A stretch of DNA of 33,604 nucleotides from Hypholoma sublateritium FD-334 SS-4 (Eukaryota > Basidiomycota > Agaricomycetes > Agaricales > Strophariaceae). A model generated the notes under the pieces. The model searched no databases. It was not told the DNA's origin and saw only the letters and a list, made by a program, of their open reading frames with translations. Shown piece after piece: positions 20,890 to 29,830 of the stretch (positions within the stretch are counted from its first letter, which is position 1; each line of letters opens with the position of its first letter). The stretch covers positions 20,770 through 54,373 of the forward strand of contig KN817635.1 of assembly GCA_000827495.1 (NCBI GenBank). Direction: 5' to 3'. The position numbers were made by a program, and so were the translations under genes.

Positions 20890-22200
20890 CCACAGTCAAC
20901 GTCCCAGCTCGACCCGCCGCTGCCGAGGAGCGTCCACCGCCGCCGCCACCGCCGTCCACGCCAGCCCAGACGCGCCAAACGGCGTCACCCACAATGTCGG
21001 CGCTTGCACCGGCCCCAAAGCACGTCCCGAAGGATTGACAGCCCCAGCCGGCTCCCCGTCCGCACCATCTCAAAGCAGCGGCGTCGCCGCCTGCTCTCTC
21101 GCCATGGCCCGCCGTCGTCGCCGCCGTCCGTCGTACCTCCACCCGCCCACACACCTCGTCACCGCTGGCACCCGCCCCAGCTTTCGACGCGCCGCCGAGG
21201 AGCGCCCACCGCCGTCCACAGCCCCCTCGACGCAACAGATGGCGTCATTCGCAATATCGGCGCGCACACGGGCCCCATAGCCCGTCCCGAAGGACTGACA
21301 GCCCCTGCAGGTACCCTGTCGCCCCCATTTCGAAGCACCGCATGCCCCTGCGTGCTCTCGATTTCCGCCGACGCCATCCCCGCCATGACGGATGGGGAGG
21401 CACCAGCCCCCTTTTCAATGCGCCGGAAGACATCACCGGCGATTTCGGGGCCCAGACACGCCTTCCGGACGCTCTCAAGCCGCCAAACGCAAACCCACGG
21501 CCTCCTTGACGTGCAGAACCACGTCGCCGACGCTGTAGACGCTTGGACCNANCCTCGGGCCTCTTGAGGTCTCGAATGCCCGCGGTGCGTCATTTCCATG
21601 CCCCAACTCACCTGTCACATTGTTACTAACAAAGAGCACGCAGGGGCCCTTCGGCTACGAGCACCGCGGGTGCTCAGCCCACCCCTTCTCACAGCACCCG
21701 ACGCCGCTGCCCGTCGCCGCCTCCCGCTGCTCAACGACAACGACCCGCCGCCTTCCCGACGCACGCATCGCCACCGTCGCCGCCATCCGCATCCGCCCTG
21801 GCCCTCGCGCCCCTCTAGCTGCACCCAACCCCGACCCCCTTCTCGACTCGCAGAACAACATCGCCAAAGGTGTTGGTCCCCCACACCGTCCCTCCGGCTG
21901 GCCTCGAGTGACAGCCGAACGCCGCGGGACCTCAGCCCACTGCCCGTCGCGGGCGCTCTATCCGCCGCTTGTGCGGAGTACCCATCACCACTGCCGCCGC
22001 CGCCGCCGTCCACTCCTGTGCCAGCCGTCTGGACCCTCTCGAGCGAGTGAACGCAAGCACCCGACCCCTCTCGACCTCCGGAATTGCGTCGCCGACAATG
22101 TAGGCACGCCCACTGGATGTCCCCCCGCTGCTCAGGATAGCATGGTGAGCTGCCCCCGCCCTAGTGTTCGAAACTGCGAGCGGCAACGCTTCAACGTTTC
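20890..22200. repeat. Repeat unit B cluster (about six copies)
   Basis: Cores resembling CTCGACGCGCxGAAyrGCGTC occur at about 20966, 21226, 21405, 21501, 21842 and 22067. The first two sit in a larger tandem unit of roughly 260 bp, with shared GACCCGCCGCTGCCGAGGAG / GACGCGCCGCCGAGGAG and CCCGAAGGAYTGACAGCCCC. Relation to 17430-17790 is clear through CGTCCCGAA and the CATCTCGAAACAGCAG / CATCTCAAAGCAGC blocks. Open frames on both strands here are not supported as genes. Confidence 0.6.
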
Positions 22201-22304
22201 AATGCCTGCCGCTGCCTGAGCATGTGCTTATTAGCATAATATATAATGTAGATAGTTCTGTGTACCTGTAGATAATAAATGAATATATCTATTTTATTGC
22301 CTTA

Positions 22305-22620
22305 CAGTGTTTTTCAAACAAAATGAATCAAATTTCATGTAGCTTAGAGCAGTCTGCAATGCTCCAGGGGAATTTTTGACTTGCTTGGAGATACCCTGAA
22401 AGTCCCAGAGGGTGCTTGGAGGATGCTCCAAAATGACCCCGGGAATAAATTTCGGTTTGACTTTCTCCTGGGGGCATCCTGGAGCATCCTGGAGCCCTGG
22501 ATTCCTGGAATGCCCTAGGGCTCTCCTGGGCGACCCAGGGAGTTCTGGGAATCAAGGTCTTTTTCCTGATTAGTAGGATACAAACATATTCAAATTGATT
22601 CAAATTCAGTGATGAAAAAC
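22305..22620. mobile_element. Candidate Tc1/mariner-type MITE
   Basis: Left end TA|CAGTGTTTTTCA...AATGAATCAAATTT; right end, read inward, TA|TGTTTTTCA...TGAATTTGAATCAA. Similarity between the ends is limited to TGTTTTTCA and the TGAATCAAATTT-like block, and the right end lacks the leading CAG. The interior is rich in CTCCAGG and GGATGCTCC-type self-complementary words. Confidence 0.4.
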
Positions 22621-22764
22621 ATAAGGTTTGGTTAAAGAATCAATATCCAATGCAATGTCGTAAACATGTTGGCACAGAAGGCAAAGAGATGAGAAATGAG
22701 AGTAGAGATCAAGAGGAAGTGATTGAGGTTGACTGAATGCGCGAACACACAATGTCTCAGTTTA

Positions 22765-23248
22765 CAGCACTTTCCGAGTATAATGGGAATGTGCAATTTT
22801 TTTAAAAAGTGCCGAATGTACGTCGTTTCCATTTTGGGAATTGCCCCAATCACGTCCTTCAGGCCAACTTTGGGCTGTAATCCTCTCGTAAAGTGGATAT
22901 ATGCGTATGAAATGTAGTTATACAGTATTTTAGGCCAATAAATAGCTATAAGTATGCATAAACAGCCAGAGGGCGCACGGACACTGTTCCCAACGCACAT
23001 GTTAGCCCACAGTTGCCAAGTATAGCTCAATTTTGACTCAAATAGTCTCTGAAGTTAGAATATTGTGTTTGGAGGAGCATATTCTAATATATAATTCCAT
23101 AAATCCACAATATATGCTCACAGAGAGTGAAAATGAGGCGGGAAGTGCCATGTTCTGGATGATTCCAAAAATGGACACGACGTACATTCGGCACTTTAAA
23201 AAAATTCACACATTCCCATTGCATTCCCATTATACTCGGAAAGCGCTG
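22765..23248. mobile_element. Tc1/mariner-type MITE with about 90-bp inverted repeats
   Basis: The ends are inverted copies starting CAGCRCTTTCCGAGTATA and continuing ATGGGAATG, then AATTTTTTTAAA, AGTGCCGAATGTACGTCGT and TCCATTTT. A TA dinucleotide borders both ends (22763-22764 and 23249-23250), the target duplication of this superfamily. The right arm holds a short extra CAATGGGAATG duplication. At 484 bp with no coding frame it must be mobilised by a transposase elsewhere. Confidence 0.85.
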
Positions 23249-23507
23249 TAAATGTTTATGACCAAACTTTGTGACGTCAGCTTATCTCCACAGTGTAGGA
23301 AAACTATCATTTTATTACCCATGCATTGCACGGGGCACAACTCTGCGTGCCAGCTTACAACAATGCAGGCGCATGAGAGTAGTACACAGTAGTCAAGTTG
23401 GTGAAAAATGGGAACAGGGATTGAGATGAGTGAACGTAAACATTTATGACCAATGTTTGTGACATCATCTTGTCTTTGCGGTGTGGGAAAACTGTCGTTT
23501 TATTATA
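23249..23507. repeat. Direct repeat pair, about 74 bp each
   Basis: 23249-23322 and 23435-23507 share TTTATGACCAA, TTTGTGACRTCA, CTTRTCT, GTGTRGGAAAACT and CATTTTATTA/CGTTTTATTA in the same order at about 75% identity, 186 bp apart. The first copy directly abuts the right end of the 22765-23248 MITE. Confidence 0.7.
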
Positions 23508-23525
23508 TAGAGGTGCAGCCAATTG

Positions 23526-24280
23526 CCCTAGTCACTCTGCAACTGCTTTGTCTATCCCTAAAAATACACTTTTATATTAATATTTCCTACTGTTTTGTAA
23601 TTTCCGCCTCTTTCCACCCACGGAAATTTTTGAAAAATTTCCAGCATGTTGGAATATTAGGTGGCTGTGCGAGTGCACACAATGTACCGCTATTCACCAT
23701 TTCCACAATTCTTTGTTATGGTGCTGATTTATTTATTTTGCTTTCCCATTTGGTAGTATATTACATCTGCAGTGTATAAGTAGTCTACTCTGCCATGTAG
23801 CCCTTCATCTGATTGCCTCAAGAGCTCACCAAGGCCAACCAGAATATTATTTCCTTTGCTTTCTTTTGTCTGATCTCAAGATGATCATGAGATTGCGAGA
23901 TTAATTTCAACACAGCATGTATAAATACTGCATGTTTGGCATTTGCTCATACCTCAACTTATAGACTCCCAGCTATATGAATGCAAGTGGAAAACAGTTG
24001 TGTGATATAGATCATAACATTAGTCTCACTGCCTGGGGTGTGACAAATCTGTGACAACATGCATATCACCATCTCATCTACCTTCCTGTTTATCAATCAC
24101 ACTTGTAAGAGGAGTTAAAAATATATGGGTCAATAGGTATTATGTAGATAATGGTCTGGTAAAAATCTCAGAGCAATTTCATGCTTTAACATGGCAGAAA
24201 CACCAAAGCAGCAGGAATATTGATCTGAAAAGTGTATTTTTAGGAATAGATGAAGAAGTTGTAAAACAACCAGGGAAACT
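23526..24280. repeat. Imperfect inverted repeat pair
   Basis: 23526-23640 matches the reverse complement of about 24165-24280 at roughly 70%, best over CTATYCCTAAAAATACACTTTT. The 500-base interior has no recognised gene. It could be two opposed copies of an old AT-rich repeat or the ends of one decayed element. Confidence 0.55.
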
Positions 24281-24289
24281 GGGCTCATG

Positions 24290-25379
24290 AAATTTGGAGG
24301 GATTATGAGCCACATCTAGGCATACCAGAAACAGAAATAATCTTAAAAAACAAAACAACCAAGGATCACATTCTGTAGAGCACATTTTGTATTACTAGAT
24401 TACTTTTGCATTCCATTGCACACAATAGTAGACAATCAACTCCCATTGTCACCTAAAGGTTACCTGTCAAATGGAATGACCTTAGGACCACTTGTGTGGC
24501 AATGCCTGCTATTTATCATTCCAAAATGTCACTATGGTGGTTAGAAGTACTTTACTTATAGGTACATTGATAAGTCTGTATTGGTAACTAAAGTAGAAAT
24601 ACAATATCATTCTATGGAGTCCTACAAACTCTTTATATATCTAAAATCTAAGTACCTCTAGTATTCTATCAAGTACAAGAAATGTAACAAATGAGTCAGT
24701 AAATCAAAGGATGACTAAAACTATTACTAATATCCATTCTAGGAATATTTTCAATTGCCAGATTGTGCTGCAAGATTCAAACAGTCATTTTCAGTCTGGG
24801 AAAACTTGGTATCATGATGAAATTATAATAGGAAAGTATTTAGTACAAGAAAGCACAGTTACTTTACTATCTAGAGAGTCAGAGAGATTAGCACATCACA
24901 TTTAAAAATAACAGCAAATAATACTAAACAGGCCATTATATGCATGTACAAACAGGTACAGTAAAGGTACAGTAATAAATTTGCACTGCAGTGACCTGTA
25001 TGTGCACATCATGAGAATAGCCTTGTGTTGGTGCATTGACATCAAGTAAACATGTATGTTTAAAACTGATTTAAAAGAAAAATATCTTTCAAAAAAGACT
25101 CGTTGCCATGCCATGCAGTGGCCCACAAGCCAAGTTTAATTGCAGAGTGACGAGACGTGACAATGTTCTGCTCCCCATTTGCATATCCCAGTATCTCAGC
25201 TTAGAGGGCGAACTAAGACCCAAAAATCTACATACAAAGCATTTACATGATTATCCATGGCTTCAGAAAGTTTCGTGTGATTTGGAGATGAAATGACAGA
25301 GATTTCAGCGTAAGGCTCCAGGGTAATGGAAAAAAAGCGAGCTTTAGACAAGTCATTGCCTATCTACACCACCTCTACT
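24290..25379. other. AT-rich stretch, no supported gene
   Basis: A plus-strand frame at 24711-24902 (SGKTWYHDEIIIGKYLVQES) and another at about 24430-24660 read protein-like, but in different frames with stops between and no family I can name. They may be remains of one decayed coding region. Nothing else stands out. Confidence 0.35.
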
Positions 25380-25531
25380 TGTATTTCAGTAATATTTTTT
25401 ACATATTATGGTAGGTCAGATATATCTCTACTAGAATCTCAAAAAATTATGGTGATAGACGAGATCTATTGAGGTGGAGAGGGCGTTTTGCATAACTAGG
25501 ACACTTTTGCATCCCATAACACGTGTTAGTA
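25380..25531. repeat. Long terminal inverted repeat, right arm (partner 12539-12700)
   Basis: Reading inward from 25531 on the minus strand gives TACTA, CACGTGTTATGGGATGC, AAAAGTGTCCTAG, then AAAACGCCCTCTCCA, the same order as the left arm. DNA beyond 25531 does not resemble the DNA outside the left arm. The pair spans 12,993 bp. Confidence 0.75.
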
Positions 25532-26280
25532 GATATTGAAGAATGCTAGGACGAAACATTGCGAACTCCACAGATATCGCATAGTTAATTCATGTGTGGC
25601 CATTGACACTTTGCCGCGGAGCAGTTCCCATTTCACACATATACACAATACTGGGATGCAACGCATTGAGGACCGGTGATCTTGACAAGAGCCGTTGAAT
25701 GCCAAAGGGCATGGACAGCATCTGGCAAAGTCCATTTTTCTTATTGGCTACAATAAGATATTATCAGGTAGCATTAGCACCAAACAGCAGGAATATGTTG
25801 TGAATTAGCACCAGTTCAGGTAGTTCAGGGCATAAGCTAAATAAAGAAGGTTACCCTCCAATCAGTGCTTTTCCGATGCTTCTCTCATACTATTCTGAGC
25901 TTTTTCACTTATGCATTAATACAATTCAGCATAGATAGAAAACCTATTCACCATATATTTGGCATGCTATGGCAGGGATTATAAAGTAAATAAAATGTAT
26001 CGAGCATAAATTGATACGACTTAATGGGCTTCATAGTATTGATAAGCATTTGATAAACAGTATTTACATTGTAATAAGCTGCTCATAGATCATATTCAGG
26101 TAGAAGCGTATGATAGACAGTCCAGCTTGTCACGAAGAAATAGAATTGATGCTCTATTAACATGTGTTATATATTTGAACATACTAATCACACAAACGCT
26201 GACAGATCGGCTACAGCAAGAGCACTGCGCTGCTTCTTCCCAATGTCGGCTGTTGTTTGTTGCTCTCTGTAGAGATATTA
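25532..26280. other. No recognisable gene
   Basis: AT-leaning sequence between the right inverted-repeat arm and the 3' end of the minus-strand DUF6532-type gene. Short frames on both strands show no family. It should include the 3' UTR of that gene. Confidence 0.45.
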
Positions 26281-27261
26281 TTAGGCAGTATCAACGACAG
26301 AATCGAAAAGAACATACATTACTTTCGAATATAACATGTTCATGAGCACATGGTAGGCGATAGGATTGTCGGCTTTTAGGTTATTGATTTCTTCAAGATG
26401 GTGGTCAAAAATCGGCTTGAATATGTCCCCATCGAAGTCACTATCCACCTTACGACCACTTTGCCAGGCATGGAGACCAGCATATAGCTGCAGATATTTT
26501 GTATTAGTATCATGATATTGAGGATATAATAAAATAACATACCCCGGTCGCTGCCAATGCAACCAGAGGTGCCGTAAGCTCCGGCTCTAGGCGGGTCGGA
26601 TGGGAGGATTTATAGTGGATCTGGTACTTGTAGCCGAACGACGTGCTGGTGGCAAAAAATGTCGTTCGTAATACCTCGATAAGACCCGGATTAAGATAGG
26701 GCTCCTTGGCTCGGATGATCCAAAATTGCTACGACGGACATTCAGTGAGGTATTTATCAATAAGGGACAATGTTTGACTTGCCTTTCCCTGTTCGTCGAC
26801 GCCCCATTTTCCAGGGAATACATATGTACCGCTGGCCGCCAGCACTTGGACCCGTTCTACACACAGATCACCAACGCCGAGCTGGAAGATGGCAATGTGG
26901 TCGATGCCGCGTAGCCTCGCAGGCCCATGTATGCTAGCTAGACGGTCAATGACCTATTGATACGAAAAATGTCAGAGTATATTCGAACATAGAAAAGACG
27001 CTTACCAATCTCCCCAAGATCATCGTGAATTTCTCGTCCTTTTTGAGTCTCGCACGAATGTCAGCGTACTTATGTTCGTTTTTTTGCAAGGCTTTGGCAG
27101 CCTTGAGTAGCACATCGCGGGAGTATTCGGACAAATGTGTCACTCTGAGCTCGGGCCACGCGTGAGTAGTAACTAGCGTCGTATGAACAATTTTGATGGC
27201 ATCATGGCAGAGCTGGCGAAGTAGGACATGTTGAGTCTTGAGGTTCGCTCCGCGAAGTTGA

Positions 27262-27726
27262 TAGTGATGAACGCGGGTCAACCCCGGGTCAAAACAGGCT
27301 GACCCTTACCCTTACCCCAGTCAACCCGCACCCCCAGCCGCGGGTTGGGGTAACCCCAACAATAGGCCGCGGGTTGTCAAGGGTACGGCGGGTTGTATAA
27401 CAAGGCATGCTATGGCGCGGGCCGGGTGGTCACGTGACCTGCATGTGATCTGCGACCTCATAATTATGCATGAATTACTCGTGAATTACACCTGATATTA
27501 ACTGCACATTAACTGTGGTCACTAGAGAAATTAATCCACAACAAGTTATGTCATTTTAATGCACTAAAAATGGTAAATCTTTGATCCCTAACCAACCAAT
27601 GACCAACCCCCAACCCGCGGCCAGGGGTCAGGGTTTTCCGAGGGTCAGAAATCCCTGACCCTTACCCCTACCCTCCATGACCCTACCCTCCAACCCCGGG
27701 GTTTCTGCAACCACTGTACATCACTA
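27262..27726. mobile_element. hAT-type MITE, 465 bp, perfect 8-bp target duplication
   Basis: The element starts TAGTGATGAACGCGGGT and ends, read inward, TAGTGATGTACAGTGGTT. It is flanked by GAAGTTGA at 27254-27261 and again at 27727-27734. Terminal TAG with an 8-bp duplication is the hAT hallmark. Subterminal DNA is packed with GACCCTTACCC, GGGTCAGGG and CCGCGGGTTGGGG words in both orientations, probable transposase-binding repeats. The interior is AT-rich and non-coding. It sits in an exon of the DUF6532-type gene. Confidence 0.93.
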
Positions 27727-28265
27727 GAAGTTGAGCGTGGCTTGGCCAAGCCTCTTCAGCGGATTCCTGGTCGCCATCAGCAGCGACAGCGGCAGGGTCA
27801 TCATTCTCGTCAGCTGGTTTGGTACGTGCAGCAGTGGCTGTGAGCAAGGGAGCTGCACGCAACTTCTTGCGCTTCGCTTTGGCATTTAAGAATGCGTCAG
27901 AATCATTTCTTAAGTCGGGCTGTATAACATTTGGGCGCTACATATAGGTCATAATAGGAGGAGTCAGTGATCAGTGTATCAATGATAAGGATTTGAACTT
28001 ACTTCACCCTGGAAAACTCTGTCTCGTTTTGTAGTTTTCGAACCCTAAAAACATGTATCAGTGACTATGAATATGTAGAATCAAACATGTAAGCCGAGTT
28101 TCAGAACATACCTGCGAAGACTTTTGGTTGCCGCGACGGAGGGAGTATGGGGTGGGAGATGAGCTGGCGACTTTGGGCGGCGTTGGCGGGTGCGTTTGGG
28201 CGATGCAGAATCGCGCTGCATATTGATATCAGGCGCACACAACGGAAGGGAGACGGAAATACGTA

Positions 28266-28500
28266 CTGTAGTCGCTCGGCGGGTTGGCGGAGAGAGCGAG
28301 CGCTGGTCGCTTGGCTTTGGCGAGATACCGTAGCCGCTCGGCGGTTCAGCGGAGAGAGCGAGCGGCGGTTCAGCAGAGAGAGCGAGCGGCGGTTCGGCGG
28401 AGAGAGCGAGCGCTGGTCGCGTTGGCTTTGGCAAGATACCGTAGTCGCTCGGCGGTTCGGCGGAGAGAGCGAGCGTTGGTTGTGTTGGCTTTGGCGAGAG
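28266..28500. repeat. 63-bp / 24-bp minisatellite in the DUF6532-type gene
   Basis: A 24-bp unit GCGGTTCRGCRGAGAGAGCG+AGCG is repeated in tandem at 28341-28364, 28365-28388 and 28389-28412 and again at 28452-28475. It alternates with a 39-bp unit (GTTGGCTTTGGCRAGATACC+GTAG...) to give a 63-bp higher-order repeat. On the minus strand this encodes Arg/Ser-rich text (RSLSPPNRR in one frame) and all three frames are partly open. The reading frame through it is uncertain. Confidence 0.85.
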
Positions 28501-29578
28501 GGATTTCCAGCTCGGCTGCTGAGAGAACAGGTTTTGGGTTCGTTTCGTGGCGGAGAGCTGAGGAATTGGGGTACCTGCAACGATGTGCGCATGTGTAGCA
28601 AATGTGTAGATAGAAGAGAATGTGCACTTACCTCTGATATGATGCGGGACGCTACATCCTCTTGGTCCAACCCAACGAGATCATCATCGTTGTCCTCGCT
28701 GTCCTCCCTCTCCTCGTCGCCTTGATTTCGCGGGTCAGCGTCACTGTCGGTATGATCCTCTTGCACGGAATCGCAGTCCGACGAGTTTTCCTCCGAATCG
28801 GAACCAGTGAGAGCAGAATCTTCGGAGTGGGGCTGCAACTTTCCGCCCCTCCGCTGGTTTTTCTTGGTTTTCTGTGAATGCGTGCTGGCAGAGCGCCTAG
28901 TCGGTGCTAGGAGCAATGGGCGAGGAGTGAAATCAACGTAGCAATGATTTGAACAATGCAACTTACCACGCTTGACGCATTTCGGCGGTGACTCAGCGTT
29001 GTCGTCTGATTGGTCAGAGGCAATAGAACCTGTTTCTTGATGGGATCACACAAGTAAGCATCTCAAGCGTTGCGAAGGCGTACCAACTTACCTTCTACTT
29101 CCACTCTGCTTACTTGCTTTTCCTTGGGGCGACTTTCTAGGCTTCGTTTTCCCTTCTTTGGGTCTATGAAATTGCAGTCATCGGCGGGTTATCGATAGCA
29201 ATCGATAACGAAAGTAAATCTTCACGCACCTTGACTGAGATGGACCTGGGCTGGAGCTCCGGGCATTGGTCTGTCAACAGGCCGTTTCTTGTGCTCTGCT
29301 GCAAACCAGGCTATGTCGACAATTTAGGCCGAATTTTCTGTCAATCAATAGATGAACGATCATGAAGACTACGCACCTGCATTATTGATTGCATTGATCT
29401 TTGCCATGCGTGGTGCTGTTGTCCCAGACGTGAACAAGGTCCAGAAGATTGCTCACCTCGATCTTTGATGATAAGATCTTGGACTTGCTGCGCTTTTTCG
29501 GCCCTCTGGTGGGCACGCTTTTGATCTTGTATTTGAAGTTGCTCATTGGAGTCACTTCCATCCTCGCCTGTATCGCTC

Positions 29579-29830
29579 ATATGACTAGTGCCAAAGGCGG
29601 TGGATGGGAGGTGCGGTGACAGTGCAAATACTGGATGAAGGAAGGAGGACGAAAAAATCGTGAGTGTCTTGTTTGTTCCGACTTTGTACAAGTATTCACA
29701 AAGTTATGCTGCAGCCCATAGCGGCGCCCCGGCATTGGTAGACATTATCGTAGACAATTCTCATCTAGGAAGCCTTGTCTTCAAACAAATCAAATTTCTG
29801 TGCATCTGCCTGACATACACTACCACCGCT
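29579..29830. promoter_or_regulatory. Shared divergent upstream region of the DUF6532-type and Plavaka genes
   Basis: Only 252 bp separate the two proposed start codons, which face away from each other. I see no clear TATA box or palindromic operator. Shared control of the two genes is inference from spacing alone. Confidence 0.4.

Larger units (their letters stand above)
26281..29578 (-). pseudogene. DUF6532-type protein gene, interrupted by a hAT MITE
   Basis: The C-terminal exons read clearly on the minus strand. 27261-27006 has HDAIKIVHTTLVTTHAWPE and an amphipathic Lys/Glu stretch. 26953-26783 has RLRGIDHIAIFQLGVG and SGTYVFPGKWG. 26728-26543 has LIEVLRTTFFATSTSFGYKY and LTAPLVALAATG. 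26487-26281 has LYAGLHAWQSG and IFDHHLEEINNLK, ending in TAA. Order and spacing match the DUF6532 family, abundant in Agaricomycetes and of unknown function. Introns are 26954-27005 (52 nt), 26488-26542 (55 nt), 27938-28002 (65 nt) and a GC-AG intron at 26729-26782. N-terminal exons up to an ATG at 29578 (MSDTGEDGSDSNEQ) are low-complexity, acidic and Arg/Ser-rich, and some joints are uncertain. Removing the 27262-27726 element and one target copy restores the frame across the site. It is divergent from the Plavaka transposase, with about 250 bp between starts. Confidence 0.75.

Noticed and set aside
24050..24905. Possible AT-rich gene on the plus strand
   Set aside because: Protein-like stretches lie in different frames with stops and no recognisable domain; noted only as a possible remnant.
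26729..26731. Nonsense TAG in the DUF6532-type gene
   Set aside because: It is better explained as the acceptor end of a 54-nt GC-AG intron that restores family spacing.
27290..27700. Telomere-like CCCTTACCC runs
   Set aside because: The words are irregular, occur in both orientations, and lie inside a 465-bp element with hAT ends and a perfect 8-bp target duplication. They are subterminal repeats, not a telomere.
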